From NCBI RefSeq assembly GCF_000315625.1, contig NW_005434607.1, forward strand, positions 285,961 to 307,615: a stretch of 21,655 nucleotides of DNA. The letters are read 5' to 3'. Each line of letters begins with the position of its first letter. Position 1 is the stretch's first letter. Below, piece after piece: positions 10,558-17,554 of the stretch. The stretch is from Guillardia theta CCMP2712 (taxonomy: Eukaryota > Cryptophyceae > Pyrenomonadales > Geminigeraceae). A program made the position numbers and the translations under genes. Under the pieces are notes generated by a model. The model did not search any database, had not been told where the DNA came from, and worked only from the letters and a program-made list of their open reading frames with translations.

Positions 10558-11660
10558 TGGACTAGATCTGCTAGCCGCGCTATCGCTGGCCAGGCCTGCC
10601 GCCAAGTCGCCCGCTCGAGCTCTGCTCAGGCAGTGAAGGCTTTCCCCTCCTTTGCCACCAAGCGCTTCGCCACTGGTCCTGCTGCGTCCCCCACCACCGT
10701 CAGCGATGAGCTCTTGGAGAAGCTCTCCAAGCTCTCCACCCAGGTGAATCAGCGAGACGAGCAACAGGCAGGGCTGATGCGCTCGCAGGGCCTCATCGAT
10801 GGTCTGTGGGTCATGGGCTGGCCGTCCAGCTACATCGAGGGAGCAAGGTAATTCACCCTCTTCGTCGGATCCTGCTCCTCACAGCGTCGTCACAGACCTC
10901 TCGCCAAGGGCATGAAGTGTGCGGGAAGAGCTGTCACTGTCCGCTTCGTCCCCCAGCGCCCTGACATCGGCACCGACAAGCCCGGCGGCGAGAACTCCCC
11001 CGAGTACGAGGCCTTCGAGAAGTGCGACAACAAGACTGTAAGCCCGCACAAGACTTCCCCCGTCTCGTGCCCTTGACACCACATGCAGGTCCTCGTCATG
11101 TCCTCCGTTGGCCCGTGGGAGTCCGTTGGAGGAGACATCAAGTTCCTCCGCCTCAAGCAGCGCAACGTGAGCTCTCGTGCATAGACTTGGCTCTGCTCTG
11201 ACCGCTACTGACAGGTCGGAGGCCTCGTGACCGACGGATCTGTCCGTGACACTGATACCATGATCGGTATATGAGGCCTCGAAGATTTGCTACAGCTTGT
11301 TGACATACTCTCCTTGCAGGCTATGGCATCCCCACCTTCTCCTTCTCCACCACCGCCAAGCAGGGGCCTGCTGCCATGCAGCCCTGGGAGTGCAACGGTG
11401 TCATCAACTGTGGTGGTGTCGTTGTTCGCCCCGGCGACGTTATCGTCGGTGATCAGGACGGAGTCGTCGTCGTCCCTGCCGCTGCCGCTCAGCAGGTCTA
11501 CGACATTGCCCACAGCCGCGAGCAGATCGAGGAGGTTGTGAAGGCTCAGCTCGAGATCGAGAAGTGCCCTCCCGGCAAGTACTACCCTTTCATGAGCGGA
11601 AAGATCAAGCCCGACTCCCCCCTCGGCAAGCTCCTCACCAGCAAGGGCATCAAGTTCTAA
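10558..11660 (+). CDS. RraA-like / HMG-CHA aldolase family protein, about 6 exons, start unresolved
   Basis: The family (formerly misnamed dimethylmenaquinone methyltransferase) includes class II 4-hydroxy-4-methyl-2-oxoglutarate aldolases, which release pyruvate and can decarboxylate oxaloacetate, and the RNase E inhibitor RraA. Exons: about 10558-10743, 10789-10847, 10896-11037, 11089-11166, 11215-11266 and 11320-11660, in phase, with TAA at 11658-11660. Seen: GRAVTV, the GGLVTDGSVRDTD motif containing the Arg-Asp pair that binds substrate and divalent metal in aldolase members, CGGVVVRPGDVIVGDQDGVVVVP, and a C-terminal helix with YYPFMSGK. The N-terminal part (ASRAIAG..., ATKRFATG) is basic and presequence-like. 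No in-frame ATG precedes it before a stop, so a short first exon upstream, or a sequence error near 10530-10560, is needed. The first listed intron (10744-10788) is 45 nt, in frame and stop-free. Confidence 0.87.
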
Positions 11661-11837
11661 ACCGCTCTCTATCTTGTAGAAAAGTAACCCTGTAGATGGA
11701 TTATTCTTGATTTCGCTGAAACTAGTTTTGGAGTATATGTAGTTTCGTATATTCACACTGAAGGCGCTCAATTTCACTTTTGGACCATACGCTCAGTCAG
11801 GAGGAGAATGGCGGGCTCCTCCGAAACTTGACTTACT

Positions 11838-12060
11838 CCCGGCGTCACGGACGGTGACGGCTCGGCCGTGGCGGGCGCCGGGAAGGCTCCAGTGAGACCG
11901 TCAGACGGTGTCACTGATATGCGTGACTGGGTCACCGGTGATGAGGGCCGTCACATCCGATGGTAATGGACCGTACTCGATGATACTGAGGGCGGCCGGT
12001 GAATGGACTCTCAGTCTGGCGGCCCGGCCGGCCCGGCCGGCGCCGCTGACGTCACCAACG
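11838..12060. promoter_or_regulatory. GC-rich block of GTCAC/GTGAC and GGCCGG palindromes upstream of a gene
   Basis: This 220-bp stretch is dense in short inverted motifs: GTCACGGACGGTGAC at 11844, CCGTCAGACGGTGTCAC, GTGACTGGGTCACCGGTGAT, CCGTCAC near 11950, then GGCCCGGCCGGCCCGGCCGG near 12020 and TGACGTCA at 12047-12054. TGACGTCA is the palindrome bound by CREB/ATF-type bZIP factors in other eukaryotes; a role here is inference. The block lies 230-450 bp upstream of the quinone oxidoreductase start and has no coding potential. Confidence 0.45.
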
Positions 12061-12201
12061 GCTCATAACCTATCGGAGGCAGATATTTCTTTTACAGCTC
12101 AAAAAAGACCAAATTTCTACACGTGCATAAAAGCCGAAAGTGAGTTGTTTCGCATTTTCAGCTTGAATCGAATCAAATCCGAGTCAAGGAGGTGATACCA
12201 A

Positions 12202-12243
12202 GGTTTGAATCGACTTTTACACAAGTTCAAATCGGTTCAAACC
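12202..12243. repeat. Inverted repeat GGTTTGAA / TTCAAACC
   Basis: A perfect 8-bp inverted repeat (12202-12209 with 12236-12243) sits in AT-rich DNA just before the TATA-like box. Related copies (GAATCGA, TTCAAATCGG) lie between and beside the arms, so this may be a cluster of binding sites rather than a hairpin. Confidence 0.45.
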
Positions 12244-12249
12244 GTAACA

Positions 12250-12255
12250 TATAAA
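12250..12255 (+). promoter_or_regulatory. TATA-like box before the quinone oxidoreductase gene
   Basis: TATAAA lies 36 bp before the ATG at 12291. If it sets a transcription start about 30 bp downstream, the 5' leader would be only about ten nucleotides. This is inference from position alone. Confidence 0.4.
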
Positions 12256-12290
12256 GAGGTGAGGAGAGGACGTGGGGAGGAACTGCGAAG

Positions 12291-14157
12291 ATGCTGTCCA
12301 TGCTCAGAGTGTCGCCTGCGCAAGCGCTGATCAAGAGGGCGAACTTCGCGTCCTGGTCGCAGAGAGGACTTGCCAGCGTCCCATCGACCATGAAGGCAAG
12401 ACGTCCTGCTCCTCCTTGGCCTCTCTTGCGGAGCTTGCCGCTGATGGTTGTTCCTCCAGGCGATGGTGGTGAGCCAAGTGGGACCTGCTGATGCTCTCAA
12501 GCTGGACAGCAAGCATCCTGTTCCCGCCATCAGCGATGGTCAGGTCTTGGTCAAGAATGAGTTCGCTGGTATCAACTTCATCGACACCTATCATCGAAGT
12601 GGTCTGTATAAGCGTGATCTCCCCTTCATCTGCGGACAGGTATAAAAGACATTTAGCGCACCAGTCGTGAGCAAAGCATTCATTGTTCTTGCAGGAAGGA
12701 GGAGGGTACATTGCTCAGACTACACCTAAGGTAATCCTTTGCCCTTGTGAAGCTTCTTGGTAACCCGATGGTTCTGGTCAGGCTGAGGCCCAAGGCTTCA
12801 AGGTCGGAGACAAGGTTGTCTATTCAATCCTCCAGACCTACTGCGAGTACTCCGCCGTGCCGTCTGCCAAGCTCCAGCCGGTTCCTGACAACGTCGGCCT
12901 CGATGTTGCCACTTCCTGCGTTGTGCAGGTCGGCTCTTTGGCCATGTTTGTCTGCGTTTCCTTGTCCTTTGGGGGGATGTGTTTCACGTTTTCACGCGTG
13001 CTGAGACTGGTCACAGGGAATGACTGCTCACTACTTGGTCAGCGATGCTCATGCTCAGGTGATGCCGTATCTTGGGGCATACGGCCTGGGCCTCACATCT
13101 GCTGGCAGCTGATCAAGCCCGGCGAGTGGTGCCTTATCCATGGCGTCGGCGGTGGCACCTGCCAGTGGGCGGCTCAGGTTTGCGATTGGGACGGGAAGGA
13201 TGGAGGGAGAGAAATTGAGTGTTTCACGATCAGATGGCAAAGTTGAGGGGCTACAAGGTTATCGGCACCACCTCCAAGAGCAAGGAGGTGACCCGTCCCA
13301 TCTCCGCTCCCTCCCCATCCTTCGCTGACTCGATGCTTCAGGCCGTCGGCCGCTCCACGGGTTGCGATGAGCTCATCGTGCTCGACGAGGTTCCCGGAAC
13401 CAGCTACGAGGACTACACGAGGTTTCTTCAGCCCTTCCTCCCGATCTTGTCGCACGTTCCTTTCCCGCGCAGTATCTTCTTTGTTTGCTTCACTTCCCCG
13501 CCTTGAACATTTTGTTGTCTTCACGAACTCTTCTGATTTTCTCCCGCGCAGCGTCGACGTCGTCAAGCGTGTTCTCGAGATCACCAACGGGGTCGGTGTC
13601 AAGTGCGTTGTTGACGGCATCGGCAAGAACACTGTCGACATTTCCATCGACTCCCTGGCCAGGTGAGAGGAGAGAGGCTGTGTTCTTGCCCATGAGCTGC
13701 CTCCCCTTGCCCTCCTCGCTGTCCTCCATGCTTCCTCTTCATCCTCAGGTAGTTTGACTAGCTCCTCGTAGACGCGGCATCTTTGTCTCCTTCGGAAACG
13801 CCTCTGGAGCCGTGCCTGCCTTCCCTGTCCTCCGCCTCATCAACAAGTCGGCCTACGTGACCAGGTCACTTAGAGGATGCGGGAGTGTGTGCAGGTGATG
13901 GAAACGTTCAGGCCGAAGCTCCTCGACTACACCACGGACAGGCAGGAGATGCTTTACCGATCCAACGAGATTTTCAAGTGGTTGGGAGATGGCAAGCTCA
14001 AGGTCTCCGTCGACAAGGTCTACGCCCTCGACAAGGTCCTTCAAGACTCTTGCGCAAGTCTGCAGGATGCTGATGCTTCTTCTTTCGGCAGGCTGCTGAG
14101 GCCCACGAGTACCTCGAGGCTGGCAAAAGCACGGGCAAGGTTTTGTTGAAGATCTAG
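12291..14157 (+). CDS. Zeta-crystallin-type NAD(P)H:quinone oxidoreductase, 12 exons, 368 aa
   Basis: This is a zinc-independent medium-chain reductase; such enzymes reduce quinones or enones with NADPH. Exons: 12291-12395, 12460-12639, 12695-12730, 12782-12928, 13017-13058, 13109-13177, 13234-13287, 13342-13421, 13552-13662, 13772-13864, 13912-14035 and 14092-14157, all in phase, 368 aa. Residues 1-34 form a basic Ser/Ala presequence, probably mitochondrial. Then come MVVSQVGPADAL, FAGINFIDTYHRSGLY (typical of QOR), PDNVGLDVATSCVVQGMTAHYL, the nucleotide-binding IHGVGGGTCQWAAQ (usually GGVG), GVKCVVDGIGKNT, VSFGNASGAVPAF and a C-terminal VYALDKAAEAHEYLE. The metal-binding cysteines of zinc ADHs are absent. 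The first intron uses a GC donor (AAG|gcaag). Exons are as small as 36 nt and introns as short as 47 nt. It is convergent with a paralogue at 14427-15514. Confidence 0.93.
13064..13085 (+). other. Hairpin within a 50-nt intron
   Basis: The intron 13059-13108 contains the perfect 7-bp inverted repeat GCCGTAT / ATACGGC with an 8-nt loop. It would bring the two splice sites closer in the transcript. It may be chance. Confidence 0.5.
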
Positions 14158-14353
14158 GTGTATGGTAGGCGTATTGGAGGCTTTCAATGAAAGACAAGGA
14201 GTTAGAGAGAATGCAGGAGCAAGCAAGAGGCCGGAGGGGGGTGGGGAAAGGCTTTAAAACATCGCAACAAGTCATGTCCGATATGTTTGCACAGGCATCC
14301 AGCGAGCCGAGACATGTTGGTAGACTTCTCCTCCCGCCGCCATCCCAGCCATC

Positions 14354-14383
14354 GTCTCCTCCTCCTCCTCCTCCTCCTCCTCC
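14354..14383. repeat. CTC trinucleotide repeat between convergent genes
   Basis: About ten CTC units, slightly broken, lie in the 269-bp gap between the stop codons of the two quinone oxidoreductase genes. The rest of the gap is their shared 3' flank, with no other feature seen. Confidence 0.8.
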
Positions 14384-14426
14384 TACTCCTCTCTGCATCT
14401 CCACCTGGACCCTATCGCCTTGTTCC

Positions 14427-15514
14427 CTAGTGCTCGATGACGAGGATCACCTTCCCCGTCGTCCCCATCTTGTGCTCGATCACCTCTACGTGACTCTCCG
14501 CCGCCTCCGACAGGGGAAACTTCACCCCAGCCACGGGCTTGATCGAGCCCTTTTCCAGCCTCTCCTGGATGCCGTCAAAGACAGACTGAAGCTCTTCCGG
14601 GGAACCCAGGCCCAGCAGCCCGACGATGTTCCCTTCCGTCGTCATGAGGGAGCGCGGGTTGATCTCCACACTTCCCCTGCTCCCGATGATCACCACCGTC
14701 CCGTTCTTCTTCAGCAGCTTCAGGTCCTTGTCGAGGTTTGCATGTGCCGCCATCTCCAAGATGACGTCGGCTCCCTTCTTCTCCGGCGTCATCGCCAGGA
14801 CCTCCTCCATGTACCCCTCCTGGTTGTGCAGCACAGCGTACGCCCCTTGGGAGCGGATCAGCTCGAGTCCAGCTGGCGTCCCGGCTGTCCCAACGACGGT
14901 GCACCCATGGCTGATGGCAAGCTGTATCGCAGCTATCCCGACGCCTCCTGACGCGCCATGCACGAAGACCACGGAGCCTGGCTTGGTAGCGACCCTTGTG
15001 AACAAGGCTCTGTACGCCGTCCTGTACACAACCCCGATGCCCGCGCCCTGCTCGAAGGACACTGCCTCCGGGAGCAGATGGACGTCGGTGAGGTTCGCAG
15101 TGCAGTACTGGGCGTACGTTCCTGTCACGCTCCCGCTGAGCCAGACTCTGTCCCCCTCACGAAACTGGGTCACCCCCTCCCCGACTGCATGAATGATTCC
15201 AGCGCCGTCCGTCCCTGGTGTGTAAGGGAGCTGAGGAAGCTGAGCATAGACTCCTGCTCTCTTGTACGTGTCCACCGCTGTAGAGCAAGAGCATCATGTC
15301 AGCCCGTCATCAAGTACACAGCGCAACAACTCTTCATTCCTCCCCTAGCTACCTCTCCCTCCCTCCCTCCCCTTCTCCCTGCTCTCCACTCACGGTTGAT
15401 GCCGGCGGCGAAGAGCTTGACGCAGACCTGGCTCTTGCCGGGGGAGGGGATGGGAAGCTCTGCGATCTTCAGCTCCTCGGGGCCTCCAAACGACTGAACG
15501 CTCACTGCCTGCAT
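14427..15514 (-). CDS. Second zeta-crystallin-type quinone oxidoreductase, 2 exons, 323 aa
   Basis: This medium-chain, zinc-independent reductase is read on the minus strand. Exon 1 is 15514-15394 and exon 2 is 15277-14427; the junction restores AAGIN-P-VDTYKRAGVY, the family's substrate-site segment. The protein is 323 aa, starts MQAVSVQSFGGPEEL like bacterial and animal QOR, and has no presequence. Landmarks: PYTPGTDGAGIIHAVGEGV, GDRVWLSGSVTGTYAQYC, VYRTAYRALF, the canonical NADPH-binding HGASGGVGIAAIQLA, GADVILEMAAHANLDKDL, VVIIGSRGSVEINPRSLM, and a C-terminal SEAAESHVEVIEH-KMGTTGKVIL. It resembles animal zeta-crystallin more than its intron-rich neighbour does. It is probably cytosolic. 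It diverges from the seleno-DsbA gene, with only 220 bp between the two start codons. Confidence 0.94.
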
Positions 15515-15592
15515 GGTGAGGACAAGGGGGAGGGGGTGGGGGTCATTTTGTTCAGTAAAGTAGCCTAGAAGGAGGGGTGGTGGCAGAGGTCA

Positions 15593-15605
15593 TGAGTCAT
15601 ATAAA
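15593..15605. promoter_or_regulatory. TGAGTCA plus TATA-like box in a divergent promoter
   Basis: TGAGTCA (15593-15599) runs directly into TATAAA (15600-15605) in the 220-bp space between the quinone oxidoreductase (-) and seleno-DsbA (+) start codons. TGAGTCA is the palindromic AP-1/bZIP site in animals and fungi. Oxidative-stress control of both redox genes would be attractive but is only inference. Confidence 0.35.
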
Positions 15606-15734
15606 GGCGTGCCGTCGGGGAGTCGAGTAAGGGAGAGGAGGAGAGGAGAGCGTGAGTGGAAGGTACAGAAGAGGACGAGAAGGAGCCACAAGCTTTCCTG
15701 ATCCTTTAGCTCCTCTCACATCTCAATCGGAGGA

Positions 15735-16598
15735 ATGCTCAAGGGTCTGCTTCGACCAGCCCAGGCCATCGTTCCTCGGACCTCAAGAATGCTCAGCTCG
15801 CAAACTCCACGTCCCACCAAGAGGATCACGATCGAGCTCGTCAGCGATACCATGTGACCCAACGGGTACATTGGAAAGCGCCACCTCTGGAACGCCATGA
15901 AGGAGGTACATTCGCATCCAATGTCGCCAGGGGATCCGCTGGGGTTCACCCTCATCCGGGTCCCCTTCTTCCTCGAGCCGGACTATCCGCGCGACGAGGA
16001 GTTCGGGGAGACGAACAGGGAGAGGCTGGTCCGCAAGTGGGGAGGGATCAGGGGTTGGGAGAGGCAGAAGCAGCAGCACAAGCTCAAGGAGCGCGGGCAG
16101 GAGGTGGGCATTGCGCACTTCAATCTGGACAGGATCGCCTCCAGCACCTTCAGGAGCCACCGGCTGGTGCAGTGGGTGACGAAGACGCGCGGTATCGTCG
16201 CGGCAGAGACGCTGTACGATCTGCTCAACTACCGGCACTTCGAGGTAGGAGAGAAGCTCAACAGTACCCAGCTGCTCACGGACGCGGCGAGCAGAATCGG
16301 CATCGACAGGAAGGAGGTGGAGGACTTCTTGAGCTCGGAGGAGGGAACGAGAGAGATTCAGGAGGCGCAGCTTGCCCTGCGGAGGCTGAACATCAACAGC
16401 ATCCCAACCTTCATGATCGGGGGAGAGTACATGTTCAGCGGGGCCCTCCACCACAAGGAGATGGTGCAGGTGTTCAGGGAGATCGAGAATGAGGGAGGAG
16501 CACCGGGCTCTTGCTTCGCTAAGATCCTTGGGATCGGCGAGGACGTGCTCGAGCAAACGATCGACCTTGACAAGCCGCCAAGATGGGAACAGGCATGA
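15735..16598 (+). CDS. DsbA/FrnE-type thioredoxin-fold oxidoreductase, candidate selenoprotein (TGA = U41), 287 aa
   Basis: This single-exon gene runs from ATG 15735 to TGA 16596-16598. Its one internal stop, TGA 15855-15857, is codon 41. The frame before it encodes a basic presequence (MLKGLLRPAQAIVPRTSRML...) and the first strand ITIELVSDTM; the frame after it continues PNGYIGKRHLWNAM. FrnE/DsbA-family proteins have SDxxCPWCYxGKRxL here, so TGA replaces the first active-site Cys and Gly the second (UPNG). Downstream landmarks also fit: FNLDRIASSTFRSHRL, an all-helical insert, cis-Pro224 in NSIPTFMIGG, YMFSGALHH. The only cysteine is Cys260. An intron removing the TGA would delete the conserved active site; the in-frame option found (gtcagc...gaaag, 42 nt) does exactly that. 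A SECIS-like fold lies in the 3' UTR. The family catalyses thiol-disulfide exchange; the substrate is unknown. The alternative is a nonsense-mutated gene, made unlikely by the SECIS. Confidence 0.85.
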
Positions 16599-16610
16599 TG
16601 GCATGGCACG

Positions 16611-16687
16611 GAGGAACCTTTCGGATGACAGTTTGCTCGCAAAGCTCTCCATTCTCATGCACGAGCAAGCTCGAAGGTGAAGGACTC
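16611..16687 (+). promoter_or_regulatory. SECIS element (selenocysteine insertion) in the 3' UTR
   Basis: The fold was found by eye, starting 13 nt after the stop codon. Helix I: GAG 16611-13 with CTC 16685-87, and CCTTT 16617-21 with GAAGG 16679-83. After a small internal loop, the core pairs TGAC 16626-29 with CGAA 16672-75 and contains the tandem G.A/A.G pairs that define SECIS; ATGA is 16625-28. Helix II is ten base pairs, AGTTTGCTCG 16630-39 with CGAGCAAGCT 16662-71, with one G.U. The apical loop 16640-61 starts C-AAA, so the AA lies 12 nt after ATGA, within the usual spacing for eukaryotic SECIS. CAT/ATG (16650-52, 16657-59) could make a small extra stem, as in form 2 elements. In known systems the RNA recruits SBP2 and EFSec to decode UGA as Sec. 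Confidence 0.82.
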
Positions 16688-16724
16688 TCGTGGGATGTGC
16701 ATCTTTGCTTGAACCCGCAACAAG

Positions 16725-16730
16725 AATAAA
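16725..16730 (+). terminator. AATAAA polyadenylation-type signal
   Basis: AATAAA lies 127 nt after the stop of the seleno-DsbA gene, beyond the SECIS, and 67 bp before the end of the convergent tautomerase gene. A transcript ending just after it would contain the whole SECIS. Use of this hexamer in this organism is assumed. Confidence 0.4.
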
Positions 16731-16796
16731 ACCCCCAAGGGAACCGCAGTCCCCCTGCCCTGCCATGAGCAGCAGCATACTCTGCCCCCTCCCCTC

Positions 16797-17021
16797 TCAC
16801 TTCTTCTCCTCCTTCACGGGCTCGTTGACGTTGAGATGCGTATGCCCAGCGGGCAAGGGAAACCCGTCCACGGCCTCGGCGAACCTGACCACAACCTTGT
16901 CCGGGGAGATGTCGGCGCTCTTCACTGACGTCACTGCCTTGATGATAGCATCCGCCACCTCCTTCCTGACAGCAGCGTTCCTGCAAGCCTTGGGCAACCA
17001 GTTGACCATGATGAAAGGCAT
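16797..17021 (-). CDS. Small 4-oxalocrotonate tautomerase-like protein, 74 aa
   Basis: ATG at 17021-17019 opens MPFIMVNWLP and TGA at 16799-16797 closes after EEKK. Proteins of the tautomerase superfamily start Met-Pro and use the freed N-terminal proline as catalytic base to move enol/keto double bonds. Pro2 is present, followed by a first strand, the helix RKEVADAIIKAVTSV, the second strand DKVVVRFAEAV and a GFPLPAG turn, the expected beta-alpha-beta order and close to the usual 60-80 residues. The start is chosen for the Met-Pro; the open frame runs further upstream without likeness. The substrate is unknown. The assignment rests on this pattern only and a divergent member is possible. Confidence 0.62.
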   Translation of the reverse strand: MPFIMVNWLPKACRNAAVRKEVADAIIKAVTSVKSADISPDKVVVRFAEAVDGFPLPAGHTHLNVNEPVKEEKK

Positions 17022-17248
17022 CTTCTTAGCAGTTCTGCGGGGACAGTCAACGACAGTGTTTGCAGGCCTCTCTCCCTCTTGTCCTGGAGATCTTAACCGC
17101 CCTGATGCTCCTCGACTGAGCTTATATGCATGTTCTGCTCTGTCCTGCCTGACCCACACTCCTTCATCCTTGGTACCCACAGCCTGACGTATGCGGCTCT
17201 ATCTTCCATTTACTCCTTGCCACTGTCTCATATCTTTCTCTGCTGACC

Positions 17249-17490
17249 TCCCCTCCCAGCTTCTTCCTTTCTCCTCCTCGCCTGAATTCTCCCCTCCCTC
17301 CTCTTCTGCTGATTTCTCCCTTCTTCCTCCTCTCCCTCTCTCTTCCTCTCTTCCTCTCTCCTTCCTCTCTCCTTCCTCTCTCCTTCCTCTCTCCTTCCTC
17401 TCTCCTTCCTCCCTCCTTCCTCTCCCCAACCCTCTCCCCTCTCTCCCCAACCCTCTCCCCTCCCTCCCCCTCCCCTCCATTCCCCCTTAT
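17249..17490. repeat. Long pyrimidine tract with CTCTCCTTCCT tandem units
   Basis: The plus strand is almost pure C/T for some 240 bases. From about 17345 to 17415 an 11-base unit (CTCTCCTTCCT) repeats in tandem, followed by two copies of a 19-base unit, CTCCCCAACCCTCTCCCCT with small changes. Overlapping ORFs in both strands are repeat artefacts. 17022-17248 upstream of the tautomerase start shows no further gene. Confidence 0.85.
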
Positions 17491-17554
17491 ATCTCTCGCT
17501 CAAAAACTTGGTACGGATATCCCACACTGCCGGTCGTACCGGGACGTTGAAAGT

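Noticed and set aside
13853-14404. 183-codon minus-strand ORF over the 3' end of the quinone oxidoreductase gene
   Set aside because: It is the antisense shadow of the last two exons plus the CTC repeat.
15813-15854. A 42-nt in-frame intron (gtcagc...gaaag, beginning about 15839) that would remove the TGA from the DsbA-type gene
   Set aside because: It would delete SDTM and PNGYIGK, the conserved active-site strand and helix start, while leaving no feature in its place; the SECIS also argues against it.
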